Assembly (NCBI GenBank): GCA_022825895.1
Contig: JAJDVX010000001.1
Span: 1-64,000, forward strand
Length of the DNA: 64,000 nt
Reading direction: 5' to 3'
Source: Chloroflexota bacterium
GTDB lineage: Bacteria > Chloroflexota > UBA11872
The position numbers and the translations under genes were made by a program. The notes below the pieces were generated by a model that ran no database searches, was not told where the DNA came from, and worked only from the letters and a program-made list of their open reading frames with translations. The first letter of the stretch is position 1; each line of letters begins with the position of its first letter. Shown in pieces: positions 43,182 through 52,121 of the stretch.

Positions 43182-45229
43182 GCCCACACCAGGCTGGCCA
43201 GGCCATGCGGTCCAATTGTCAACGTCTGACCTGGATGTACGACCGTTGTCGAGTCCAGTTCTTCAATTACGGCTGGACCCTCGATCGCGTCGGCCGGAGA
43301 AAGATCCTCGCGCTCGTAGATCGGACAGTCGACAGGCTCACGCGAATCGAAATAGACCCGCCGGCGCGCGCGCGCCTCGGCCGGCGGCCGTTCGGGAATC
43401 GCTGACATCTGCGGCTTCGAAGCCCCGCCCGCGGCGCTCACGTTCAGTTGCACGACTTCGATGACTTCGTTCGCGATGCGATAGCCGTACTCCGCCTCGT
43501 AGTGCCGTTCGAATCCGTCGATCAGCCGCTGCCATCCATCCTGCGTCAGCGGGCCGTCTGGGATGGGAATCTCCTCTTCGTAATTCTGCCCCAGGTACCG
43601 CATGTTGGCTGACCGCAGAATCGTCGGCTCGCCGCTAAACCCCTCCCGGCCGAGGTCTTCCACGGCTTCGCGTACGAGCGCACGCAGGCGGGCGTCAAGT
43701 TCGTCAAGGTCTGGCGCATCCGAACGAACCAGGTGCGTCCAGGTCTTATCCACCCGAATGTCGGCCAGCAGTGTCCCGTATGCCGAACAGAGCCCCGGGT
43801 GCGGCGGGATCAAGGTCGCCCGCGTCCCGATCACCCGCGCGATGGCCGCCGCGTGCAGCGGCCCGGCGCCGCCAAACGCCACCAGGCTGAACACGCGTGG
43901 GTCCAGGCCGCGCTGGACCGTCAATAGCCGCATCGCCTCGGCAATGTTCTCGACCGCGATCTCGACGACGGCATGCGCGGTGTCCACGGGCGGCAAACCG
44001 ACCTTGCGAGCCGTCCGCTCGATCGCGGCATACGCCAGGTCGGCGTCCAGCGGCAACTCGCCGCCCAGGAAGTTGTCAGGATTTAGCCGGCCCAACACCA
44101 CGTTGGCGTCCGTGACCGTGGCCTCCTGGCCACCCTGGGCATAACAGGCCGGGCCCGGAACCGCGCCGGCGCTTTGCGGCCCGACTTGCAGCAGACCGCC
44201 CTTGTTCACCCAGGCAATCGACCCCCCGCCAGCGCCCATCGTCGTCATCTCGATGAACGGCGCCGCCACCGGGAGCCCAAACTCGATCTCCCAGGCGGTC
44301 GTGTAGCCGACGCGCCCGTCGGCTACGACGCCCACGTCGGTGCTGGTCCCGCCCATGTCGAACGTAATCACGTTTTCTTGTCCGGCCTCGGCCCCGAAGG
44401 CCTGCCCGGCGATGATGCCGCCGGAAAGCCCGGATAGCACGGTCTGCACCGGTCGCTCGCCCGCCGTGTGCGACAGCATCTGGCCGCCGTTTGACTTCAT
44501 GACCGACCACGACCGCGCAAATCCGCGCTCGCGAAGACCTTGATCCAGTGAGCCGATGAAGCGGCTCACCAGCGGCTTGACCGCCGCGTCGGCAATCGTG
44601 GTGCTGGCTCGTTCGTACTCCCGCCAGATCGGCGCCACCTCGTGCGAGGCCGAGATCGGAATCCCCGGAAATGCTTCGGACAGCGCCTGGCGCACACGTG
44701 CCTCATGGTCCGGGCGCACATAAGAAAACAGGAAGCTCAGAGCAAACGCGACATCGGACGACTCAATGTCCGTATCGGTCAGCCGCTCGCGAATCGTGCC
44801 GATCAGATTGTCGATGCCATCGGCGGTCAACGCCGTCACCGTCTCGCCCCTGTAGTCAATCCGCTCCCGGATCCCCAGGCAGTCCCGCCGCGCCACCAGC
44901 GGCAGTGGTCGCTCCCAGTCCAGGTCATAGTGAAACTTGCGATCAACCCGCTGCAGGAACGGTACGTCCTCGAATCCATCGGTCGTTATGTAAAGTACCC
45001 GCGCGCCGCGCCGCTGTAGCAATGCGTTCACGGCAACGGTTGTGCCCAGCACGAAGAATGTCGCCGACGCGGGTTCGATTCCCGCCTGCTCCAGCGCCGC
45101 CAGGATTGCCCGGCTCGGCTCGTCCGGCGTGGATGGCAGCTTGACGACGTCGACCTGCCCACGTGTCTCGTCCATCACGACGAGGTCGGTAAACGTCCCG
45201 CCGGTGTCGATTCCAATCCGTACGCCCAA
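43178..45229 (-). CDS. hyuA: hydantoinase/oxoprolinase A subunit
   Basis: A 683-residue HyuA-type subunit, the ATP-binding part of the HyuAB enzyme. It starts with RIGIDTGGTFTDLVV (phosphate-binding strand of the ASKHA fold) and carries VITFDMGGTSTDVGVV near residue 285 and SLVAFGGAGPLHAAAIA, the third ATPase-fold motif. The open frame is much longer upstream, but TTG 45229 was chosen. It has AGAGG 5-9 nt upstream and precedes the first conserved residue by three codons. No ATG or GTG serves. It is the first gene of the four-gene unit; the divergent Gfo/Idh gene suggests a shared control region at 45230-45301. Confidence 0.88.
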   Translation of the reverse strand: MGVRIGIDTGGTFTDLVVMDETRGQVDVVKLPSTPDEPSRAILAALEQAGIEPASATFFVLGTTVAVNALLQRRGARVLYITTDGFEDVPFLQRVDRKFHYDLDWERPLPLVARRDCLGIRERIDYRGETVTALTADGIDNLIGTIRERLTDTDIESSDVAFALSFLFSYVRPDHEARVRQALSEAFPGIPISASHEVAPIWREYERASTTIADAAVKPLVSRFIGSLDQGLRERGFARSWSVMKSNGGQMLSHTAGERPVQTVLSGLSGGIIAGQAFGAEAGQENVITFDMGGTSTDVGVVADGRVGYTTAWEIEFGLPVAAPFIEMTTMGAGGGSIAWVNKGGLLQVGPQSAGAVPGPACYAQGGQEATVTDANVVLGRLNPDNFLGGELPLDADLAYAAIERTARKVGLPPVDTAHAVVEIAVENIAEAMRLLTVQRGLDPRVFSLVAFGGAGPLHAAAIARVIGTRATLIPPHPGLCSAYGTLLADIRVDKTWTHLVRSDAPDLDELDARLRALVREAVEDLGREGFSGEPTILRSANMRYLGQNYEEEIPIPDGPLTQDGWQRLIDGFERHYEAEYGYRIANEVIEVVQLNVSAAGGASKPQMSAIPERPPAEARARRRVYFDSREPVDCPIYEREDLSPADAIEGPAVIEELDSTTVVHPGQTLTIGPHGLASLVWA

Positions 45230-45301
45230 GAGCCTCTGTCCTCTAACGACTGCGAGTGGGAAGCGGTGCGGTCGGATAAAGCCTGCCACTCGATTGCAAC
45301 A

Positions 45302-46624
45302 ATGCGCCGCGCCCTCGTTATCGGCTCTGCCGACGGAGACGGCGCGGCGCGCGCAACCTATCGAGAACCGTGCGGAAGCGTCAACCGCCGCGGCATTCGG
45401 ACGATCCGCCCCGGGGCGAATAACATACGCGGCGAGCCGATTCACGATGGTGCCGCCGCGAACCAGCAACACACCGCCGTATCCCATGCGCCAATCCGGG
45501 CTGCCGTCGTCGGCCCTGGAACTATCGGTCGGATCCACGTCGATGCCCTCCGCCGCAACGGTGTCGACGTCGTCACGGTGGTCGCCTCGACCCTCGAACG
45601 AGCCGAATCCGCCGCTATCCGGCTTCGAATCCCACATGCGGATGCCAGCCTGGCCGCCGCCCTCGATCGCGGCCTCGACGCCGTCCACATCTGCGCGCCC
45701 AACGCCCTGCACCACGAACTCGTGCTCCAGGCTTTGGAAAGCCAAGTCCACGTGGTCTGCGAAAAACCCCTTGGGCTCGATGTGGCCGAAGCCGCCGACC
45801 TCGCGGCTGCCGCCCGGCAAGCCGGAGTCATCCACGCCGTTTGCTTCAACAATCGCTTCTACCCGCTGGTCCAGGAAATCGCCGCCCGCCGTCGCGAGGG
45901 TCTCCTCGGCCGCACCTTCCTCATACGCGCTTCCATCGCCGACGACACCCTCTGGCACCGCAACGATTGGGACTGGCGGCTTGTCCCATCCATCGGCGGC
46001 CCCACGGTCGTCACGTCGACCACTGGCAGTCACCTGCTGGATCTGGTCATGTTCATCCTCGGCGCGCGTCCCACAGCCCTCTGTGCATCCTTCGGCACGG
46101 CGCACGCCGACCGCCGACCGCCGGAACCCGAAGTCCCGGAGTCGGCAGCCACTAAGGGATCCGCCATGGACGATCTCGCCGGACTCCTGGTCCGCTTCTC
46201 GGACGGAACCCAGGCCGTCCTATCGCTCTCCCACGTAGCGGCCGGACATCCCTACCGAGTGCAAGTTGAAATCGACGCTGAGCACTCAGGCGTCAGTTGG
46301 GACTCCGAGCGACCCAACGAATTGTGGATTGGCCACCGCGACGAACCGAACAAACTCCTGGTTGCCGACGCCCGCCACATGCGCCCCGACGCCCGGAGAT
46401 TCGTCGAAAAGGCCGGCGCCTATCGCGAAGGATTCGACGAGACGTTCCGCCTGCTCTTCCGCGACGTCTACGCGCACATTGCCGCCGACAACGACGCTCC
46501 GGCTCCCTATCCCACGTTTAGCGACGGCCACCGCCAACTCGTGGTCCATGAGGCGATCCAAGCCAGCGTCGCCGAACGCCGCTGGGTCGACCTCGACTGG
46601 TCCGAATTCGACAGCCTCGTCTAG
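45302..46624 (+). CDS. Gfo/Idh/MocA-family oxidoreductase (start uncertain)
   Basis: A dehydrogenase of the Gfo/Idh/MocA family: VVGPGTIGRIHVDALRRNG is the Rossmann nucleotide site, HVVCEKPLGLDVAEAADLA carries the Glu-Lys-Pro motif, and FNNRFYPLVQEIAARRREG and TTGSHLLDLVMFILG follow. The Rossmann core begins about 63 codons after ATG 45302, the only usual start codon upstream except a GTG at 45266, and no ATG, GTG or TTG in frame lies closer to the core. The N-terminal extension (rich in Arg/Gly) is not family sequence, so a rarer start or a longer form is possible. It diverges from hyuA and faces the amidohydrolase gene. Substrate unknown. Confidence 0.8.
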   Translation: MRRALVIGSADGDGAARATYREPCGSVNRRGIRTIRPGANNIRGEPIHDGAAANQQHTAVSHAPIRAAVVGPGTIGRIHVDALRRNGVDVVTVVASTLERAESAAIRLRIPHADASLAAALDRGLDAVHICAPNALHHELVLQALESQVHVVCEKPLGLDVAEAADLAAAARQAGVIHAVCFNNRFYPLVQEIAARRREGLLGRTFLIRASIADDTLWHRNDWDWRLVPSIGGPTVVTSTTGSHLLDLVMFILGARPTALCASFGTAHADRRPPEPEVPESAATKGSAMDDLAGLLVRFSDGTQAVLSLSHVAAGHPYRVQVEIDAEHSGVSWDSERPNELWIGHRDEPNKLLVADARHMRPDARRFVEKAGAYREGFDETFRLLFRDVYAHIAADNDAPAPYPTFSDGHRQLVVHEAIQASVAERRWVDLDWSEFDSLV

Positions 46625-47811
46625 CGCCCCGTACCGCCGGCGTCATGCCGCACGACATGACCGCTGTGCATAACAAACTCGACTCGCTGCAAGTTCGACA
46701 AGTCACGCCGCGGATCCCCGCGCACGCCAATCAGATCGGCGAACTTACCCGCCTCCAGCGTCCCTGTCTCGCTTGCCAGCCCCAGCATTCGCGCCGCATC
46801 TCGCGTCCCCGCTGCCAGCGCCGCCGCGGGTTCCATTAACCGGCCCATCAGCTCAAATTCCAGTGCGTTGCCGGACCCGTGCTGCGTGAACACATCCCCA
46901 ACGGAATCGGTCCCGGCCGCGTACCGAATTCCGGCCGCCACGCCCCGTCGCAGCGTGTCCATCTGCTTCCGCGACGTAGCCTGCGACTCGGGCGTGGGAC
47001 GCACGGCCCGCGTCCGGAGCGTCGGGACGATCCAGGCATCGCTGGCCGCCACCAACTCGCATACCTCGTTGCTCAACCCGTACCCGTGTTCAATCGTGTC
47101 GACCCCGCCGAGCACACACCGGCGTACAGCCTCCGAGCCGATGGCATGCGCCGCAACCGGCAGCCCTAACCCATGCGCCGCATCGCAGACTGCTCGAATC
47201 TCATCGACTGTCAGGGTTGGAATGTCGCCGAACCCCTCGGCTCGCGGCCCGGTCGATGCACCGATCTTGACAACGTCCACCCCTTCGTCATGCAGCCGCC
47301 GAACCTCCTTCCGCGCTGATTCAGAGCCGCGAATCACCCGCGCCTCCCACCACGACGGCTGCGGAATCAACCACGGACCTCGAGCCCCCGTGAGCCCCAC
47401 GTGAGCCGCCAGGATCCGCGGCGTCTCTAGAGCCCCTTCCGCGCTGGCGTCGCGTAGATAGGGCGCAATTGGCGACCCAAGATCACGAACCGTCGTGAAC
47501 CCCGCGTGCAGCAGATCCCGCGCCTGCTGCTGGGCAGCTCTTAGGCGAGTCTGAAAGTCGGCGGGCGTCACCTCGCCCGGCGTAAGACCCCAGAAGTGCA
47601 TGTGCGCGTCGATCATTCCCGGCAACACCCACAAGCCACGCAAACCGATCACCTGAGAACCAGCGTTGCTCCCCAGGGCGCCTGCCGGCCCGCACCACTC
47701 GATGCGTTTACCCGCAATCCGTAGCGCCATGTCCGGCTGCGGCGGGGCCCCGGTCCCATCCCACAAGTGCCCGGCCAGCACGACTATGGGTGCTCTCGAG
47801 TCATTCATCAC
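46621..47811 (-). CDS. metal-dependent amidohydrolase
   Basis: A 396-residue member of the amidohydrolase superfamily (imidazolonepropionase/Xaa-Pro-dipeptidase-like, COG1228). The binuclear metal site is visible as His-x-His in PGMIDAHMHFWG, a Lys in VDVVKIGAS (possibly carbamylated), His in PVAAHAIGSEA, His in DTIEHGYGL and Asp in YAAGTDSVG. Family members cut amide, N-acyl or cyclic-amide bonds. Neighbours (hydantoinase, nitrilase and creatininase types) make a cyclic amide or peptide-derived substrate plausible. It ends with overlapping stops against the Gfo/Idh gene and diverges from the next gene. Confidence 0.85.
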   Translation of the reverse strand: MMNDSRAPIVVLAGHLWDGTGAPPQPDMALRIAGKRIEWCGPAGALGSNAGSQVIGLRGLWVLPGMIDAHMHFWGLTPGEVTPADFQTRLRAAQQQARDLLHAGFTTVRDLGSPIAPYLRDASAEGALETPRILAAHVGLTGARGPWLIPQPSWWEARVIRGSESARKEVRRLHDEGVDVVKIGASTGPRAEGFGDIPTLTVDEIRAVCDAAHGLGLPVAAHAIGSEAVRRCVLGGVDTIEHGYGLSNEVCELVAASDAWIVPTLRTRAVRPTPESQATSRKQMDTLRRGVAAGIRYAAGTDSVGDVFTQHGSGNALEFELMGRLMEPAAALAAGTRDAARMLGLASETGTLEAGKFADLIGVRGDPRRDLSNLQRVEFVMHSGHVVRHDAGGTGR

Positions 47812-47944
47812 GTCAGGCGGCCCCGGATGCGTGCAACCTGGCCCAATCAGCGGTCCGAGTCGCCAGCGACCTACTGCTACCCTTTCGCCGCTGGCGAATC
47901 ACCGCCTTGCCCACCCGCAGGCGTGCACAGAAACGAGCGGCACC

Positions 47945-49450
47945 GTGGCGCGGATCGACTGTCTTTCCATGATCCTGGACGACGATATCGCCGAGCGTGA
48001 CAACTTTGGCTGGCGCGTCGAGCCTGCCACTCCAGATCCGGCCAATCCGCTCATCGAACCCGAGATGCCCTGGGATCAGGGTGCAGTCTTCGCCCACGGT
48101 ACGTTTCTCAAAGACCCAATCGACGGGCTCTGGAAGGGCTGGCACGTCTGCACTCCGTCGGAGGGCCGCAACTTCGAAGCCTATCGTCGCCTCTGCTATT
48201 CGGTGTCCGAGGACGGCGTCAACTGGACTCGCCCGGAGCTTGATCTCAATGCGTACAAAGGGCATCCAAAGACCAACATCATCTTTGACTTCGACTCGGG
48301 CGGCTCCTCGCAGTACGCCTCGGTGATCGTTCACCCCGGCGCCGAACCGGACCAGCGCTACGAGATGTTCATCATCCGAGCCCCGTCGCGCCGCCCTCAG
48401 AACCTGGGCTCGGGCTGGATTCCCGGTCTCCCGCGGGACCCGGGCGCTGACTCGCATCCCTATGCGACCTACCGGTACCGCTCGCCGGACGGCATTCACT
48501 GGACGGCCGTCGAAGGCCCGCTCCTCAGAATCATGGCCGTCGGCGACCGCCTGATCATGCCGTACACGACCCCCATGGGCGGCGCCGACCAGGCATCCTA
48601 TTACCTGCTGGAGGACGGCACCTACGAACTGATGCAGAAGGTCGGGACCGAGATGCATCCCGGAGGCTACGTCCCGTACGACTGCTTCTTCCCGTACGGT
48701 CGGCGGGTCCTGGCCCGGCGCACCAGCCCCGACGGCTCCAACTGGACCCCTCCCGAGGTCATCGTCGAGCCGGACTGGAAAGATCCGCACGACCAGCAAT
48801 TCATGGAACTGATGCCCCACACGGTTCGCGGCGGCTACATCGGCCTACTCTGTTGCTACAACGTCCGCGAGCAAACCATCGACTGGCAGTGGGCCGGCAG
48901 CCAGGACCGTCGCATTTGGAACCGCCCGTCCCGACGCCCCACGCTCCCCAACGCGCCGCTCGGCGACTACGGCGGCGGCATGCTATGGCCAACCCACCAG
49001 CTGATTGAGGACGGCGATCGCGTCTACATGTATTACAGCGGGCTGGAAGGCGTGCACGGCGACGTCTACAGCATCGAGCCGTCCCTCAAGACCTTCTATG
49101 GCGCCATCTGCCGCGCCAGCTGGGAAAAGGACCGCTACTGGGCCGCCGTGTCAGCCACCGGTGGACCTGAAGCGGCCGTCTTTACCACCCACGTCCTCCC
49201 GGTCGGTGGCAAGCGTCTCGTGCTCAACGCCGCTACATCCACCGTAAGAGAAGGTGAACTCACCGCTGAACTCGTCGACGCCTCCGGCCGGGTAATCGAG
49301 GGCTTCGGGGCCGCCGACTATCAGCCCTGGCAGGGCGACTCGAAGGTGCAGCCCGTGCGCTGGGCCGGCGGCGACGTCTGCCCCGTCGAAATGGCCGCCG
49401 TTCGATTCAGTCTTCAGCGCTCGCGACTGTACGGATTCGCCTTCGAGTGA
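47945..49450 (+). CDS. GH43-like five-bladed propeller protein
   Basis: A 501-residue protein whose repeated strands (YSVSEDGVNWTRPEL, YRSPDGIHWTAVEG, RRTSPDGSNWTPPEV, PTHQLIEDGDRVYMYYSGLEG) indicate a five-bladed beta-propeller of the GH43/GH32/GH130 type. The early acidic block DNFGWRVEPATPDPANPLIEPEMPWD fits the family N-terminus, with the first Asp as a candidate base. No signal peptide. GTG 47945 was selected (ATG 47969 is the alternative). It overlaps a polysaccharide-deacetylase gene by 4 nt, so the two act on a related polymer or oligosaccharide. Confidence 0.65.
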   Translation: MARIDCLSMILDDDIAERDNFGWRVEPATPDPANPLIEPEMPWDQGAVFAHGTFLKDPIDGLWKGWHVCTPSEGRNFEAYRRLCYSVSEDGVNWTRPELDLNAYKGHPKTNIIFDFDSGGSSQYASVIVHPGAEPDQRYEMFIIRAPSRRPQNLGSGWIPGLPRDPGADSHPYATYRYRSPDGIHWTAVEGPLLRIMAVGDRLIMPYTTPMGGADQASYYLLEDGTYELMQKVGTEMHPGGYVPYDCFFPYGRRVLARRTSPDGSNWTPPEVIVEPDWKDPHDQQFMELMPHTVRGGYIGLLCCYNVREQTIDWQWAGSQDRRIWNRPSRRPTLPNAPLGDYGGGMLWPTHQLIEDGDRVYMYYSGLEGVHGDVYSIEPSLKTFYGAICRASWEKDRYWAAVSATGGPEAAVFTTHVLPVGGKRLVLNAATSTVREGELTAELVDASGRVIEGFGAADYQPWQGDSKVQPVRWAGGDVCPVEMAAVRFSLQRSRLYGFAFE

Positions 49451-50367
49451 GCGTTCGCGTCGCGCTGCCCGAAGGCATTCGCTGCGCGGTCGCTCTCAGC
49501 TACGACCTCGAAATGTGCGCCGGCTATTCGCCGACGCTGGTCAACCACGGCCGCATCATGCCGCCGCTCCGCGAGTATACCCTCGACCTCTGCGCCACGG
49601 CCGAGGCTTTCGACGTCAGCCTGCAGTTCTTCTACGTCGGCAACGGCCTCGAAGACCCGGATATCGACTACCTCCACGAAATCCTCCGTCGCGGCCACGT
49701 CATCGATAACCACACCTACAACCACGTCCACCTGTCCATGCCGGACACCGACTTGCTGCGGCAGGAACTCGAACTCACCAACCGCCGACTGCGCGAGCGC
49801 CTGGGCGTCGAGTCCACCGTGCTCCGCGGCCCCGGCGGCCTGCCAGGCGGCCTCACCATGCTGTATGCCAATCAGCAAGCCATCCTGGACAGCGGCTTCC
49901 GCTGGGTCAGCAGCCACATGGACAGCACCATGGGCCTCTACGAATCTGAGCACGACGCCGCGGCGCCCGGTCGCCTCCAGGCCTACGCCTATCCCAACGG
50001 CCTGATCGAGCTGCCCATCCAGGGCTGGATGGACCGAATCTTCTTCGACTTCCACCGATGCCGCGATCTCGACGCCCAGGACGCCTGGCGCCGCCGCGAC
50101 GGCCACCAACCCGTCCCGGACAACTGGACGTGCCCCTGGACGAGACCCACGGATCTGGACGACTGGATCGCCTACAACCTGGCGACCCTCGACTACGCCT
50201 ACGACCACAATCTTCTCTGGGTGCCTGTTTGGCACCCCTATACCCATTACCTGCACGACCCCGAAAACCGCGCCCTGCCAGCGCTGTTGGAGCACGCGCA
50301 GGCCAAGCCCGACCCCGTCCTCATCTGCACGGTCCGCCAGGCCGTTAACTTTCTGGAAGCCGCCTAG
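49447..50367 (+). CDS. polysaccharide deacetylase-family protein
   Basis: A 306-residue NodB-fold carbohydrate esterase (CE4-type). The first motif is VALSYDLEMCA (catalytic Asp with a neighbouring Glu), the metal-binding His-x-x-x-His is IDNHTYNHVHLS and the Arg motif is VLRGPGGLPGG near residue 120. It has no signal peptide, so it may deacetylate imported oligosaccharides; allantoinase-like PuuE proteins share this fold and are another option, given the amide-related genes nearby. The GTG start lies in a GTGA overlap with the preceding GH43-like gene. It converges on the SGNH gene. Confidence 0.8.
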   Translation: MSVRVALPEGIRCAVALSYDLEMCAGYSPTLVNHGRIMPPLREYTLDLCATAEAFDVSLQFFYVGNGLEDPDIDYLHEILRRGHVIDNHTYNHVHLSMPDTDLLRQELELTNRRLRERLGVESTVLRGPGGLPGGLTMLYANQQAILDSGFRWVSSHMDSTMGLYESEHDAAAPGRLQAYAYPNGLIELPIQGWMDRIFFDFHRCRDLDAQDAWRRRDGHQPVPDNWTCPWTRPTDLDDWIAYNLATLDYAYDHNLLWVPVWHPYTHYLHDPENRALPALLEHAQAKPDPVLICTVRQAVNFLEAA

Positions 50368-50383
50368 AGTCGCGCCACGTCAA

Positions 50384-51178
50384 TCAGGTCTGCCCTGGCG
50401 GCAACCCGATCGTCGGTCTGCCCCGCGACGTATACCCGTAGTCGGCCATCAACACCGACTCGTCCCTCCAGGGCTCCGTTTCATACTCCAGCCGCTTGGT
50501 CCGAGCCGCCAGTCCGGAACAGTGCTGCGCCAGCACCTTGAAGATCTCGTTCGCTACCACCCGGTGCCCCAGGTCGTTCGCGTGCACCCCGTCGTGATGC
50601 ACCAGCCAGTCGGCGCCGCCGTACGCGTTGTACACGTCGACAAACAGGCACCCCTCAGCCTCCGCCACCTGCGCCGTCACAAAGTTGAAGGACTCGAATA
50701 CGGCGTGGTTGGCAAGTCCAAAGTGGTCGTACGACGTGAAGTCCGTCATGAAATACGGCCCCGGCAGCACGATCAGCGGGTCGCATCCCGCACGAATCGC
50801 GCTGATCACGCTCGTCAGCTCCTCACGGAACATCTCCACCGGCGTGCCGCCCCGCGCATCGTTCAGCCCGTACGAGACCACCAACAGGTCCGGATCGTGA
50901 TCGATCACGTGTTTCCCAACCCGCTCGTTCGCCGCCGGCTTGCCCGAGTACTCGTAAAGCGGCGCCCGCGTCGAAATCACGTTCGCCCCGATCCCGCTGT
51001 TCACCAGCTTGACCGGTTCGTCCTGGAAGTCGCTGATCAGGTCTGCCAGCACGTTCGCCCAACAACGCTCGCGTGACGAACTCCACCCGCCCGCCGTCGT
51101 GCTCTCACCCAGCGTCACCAGCACTCGAAACGGTTCCGAGTGCCAGTCGCGCACCCTCGAATTGGACCCCACGCTCAA
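50384..51178 (-). CDS. SGNH-family esterase/lipase
   Basis: A 264-residue hydrolase with the four SGNH blocks: Ser in LGESTTAGG (block I), Gly in NSGIGANV, Asn in SYGLNDARGG and Asp-x-x-His in HHDGVHANDLGH. The reaction is esterase on acylated sugars, lipids or xenobiotics. The assigned TTG at 51178 follows GGAG by 5 nt; a GTG six bases later is the alternative. The open frame runs further upstream over the preceding creatininase gene, which is coding. It is co-directional with that gene and converges on the deacetylase gene. Confidence 0.85.
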   Translation of the reverse strand: MSVGSNSRVRDWHSEPFRVLVTLGESTTAGGWSSSRERCWANVLADLISDFQDEPVKLVNSGIGANVISTRAPLYEYSGKPAANERVGKHVIDHDPDLLVVSYGLNDARGGTPVEMFREELTSVISAIRAGCDPLIVLPGPYFMTDFTSYDHFGLANHAVFESFNFVTAQVAEAEGCLFVDVYNAYGGADWLVHHDGVHANDLGHRVVANEIFKVLAQHCSGLAARTKRLEYETEPWRDESVLMADYGYTSRGRPTIGLPPGQT

Positions 51179-51194
51179 CGCTCCTGTCTCATCG

Positions 51195-52040
51195 CTAGCC
51201 TGGCCGCGCAGTCGTCGGCTTCCGCCTGTGGTGATCCACTCTCGGCAGGTACTTCCGCTCGGACATCTCACGTCCGAACTCCACCAGGTTGTTTACGGCC
51301 TCCTCGAACAGCAGCTTGCCCTTGGCCGCCGTCGCCACCGTGGGCGACCCCTGCGTGCCGTCCGGCGTGTACGTGCTCGTGTAGCCGTCCATCTTCACCG
51401 GGCCTGAAGCGAACAGGTCCACCCAGTGGTACTTCGATTCCTGCTGGTTCGTGTCCGTCACCTGGTCAACCGCCAGGTCCATGCGCACGGCGTCCGGATC
51501 CATGTGCAGGGCGATGGCCGTCTCGGCCTCACCCGCATGGGCGGCGCCACCGGGAAACTCGGAATCGCGCCAGGTCTCCATGAACCCGGAGTTGGCCTGC
51601 GTCAGGTTCCACCAGCTCGCCATCCCCACCCACGCGTCCGACTCCAGCATGATCCGGCGCGCCGCCAGCTCCGTCGGCTGCTGATTCGAGCCGTGCCCGT
51701 TGATGAAGATCAGTTTCTTGAAGCCGTGGTAGACGAGACTGAGCCCTATGTCCACCAGGTACCGGATAAACGTCTCATGGTGAATGGTCATGGACCCTGG
51801 GAAGTCCATCACGTGCGAGGTATACCCGTACGACACCGGCGGCATCGCCAGCAGAAGCCCGTCCGAGCGCCGCGCCGCCTCGTCCACGATCGATGTCGAC
51901 GTCCAGCGGTCGATCTTCAACGGCAGGTGCGGCCCGTGCTGCTCGATCGTCCCAACCGGCAGTACGGGAATCCGGCCGGCGTCGACCGCATCGTTGACCT
52001 CCGGCCACGTCAGATCCTCGAAACGAAAATCCTCAAGCAT
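51195..52040 (-). CDS. creatininase-family protein
   Basis: A 281-residue member of the creatininase/mycofactocin MftE/FAPy-deformylase family. Metal ligands are in PVGTIEQHGPHLPLKIDRW (Glu, His, Asp), INGHGSNQQ (His) and AAHAGEAETA (Glu). It can be a creatinine amidohydrolase, a formamide hydrolase or a peptidase; the sequence does not decide. With the nearby hydantoinase and nitrilase homologues, creatinine or a related cyclic amide is possible. Start is ATG 52040. It lies 16 nt before the SGNH gene, whose ribosome-binding site falls just after its stop. Confidence 0.85.
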   Translation of the reverse strand: MLEDFRFEDLTWPEVNDAVDAGRIPVLPVGTIEQHGPHLPLKIDRWTSTSIVDEAARRSDGLLLAMPPVSYGYTSHVMDFPGSMTIHHETFIRYLVDIGLSLVYHGFKKLIFINGHGSNQQPTELAARRIMLESDAWVGMASWWNLTQANSGFMETWRDSEFPGGAAHAGEAETAIALHMDPDAVRMDLAVDQVTDTNQQESKYHWVDLFASGPVKMDGYTSTYTPDGTQGSPTVATAAKGKLLFEEAVNNLVEFGREMSERKYLPRVDHHRRKPTTARPG

Positions 52041-52121
52041 GGAGTGGACTCCTCAACCGCGCTATCCGCGTAGGATACGCACCGCGACTGCCCCCTTGCC
52101 TTCCTGCCTGAGGATGACCGG

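Noticed and set aside
44985-44995. Third copy of GTTATGTAAAG
   Set aside because: Lies inside hyuA as ordinary coding sequence; likely chance, which also weakens the direct-repeat case at 8845/9260.
47813-48820. 335-codon antisense frame over the GH43-like gene
   Set aside because: No motif, and the sense strand has repeated propeller blades.
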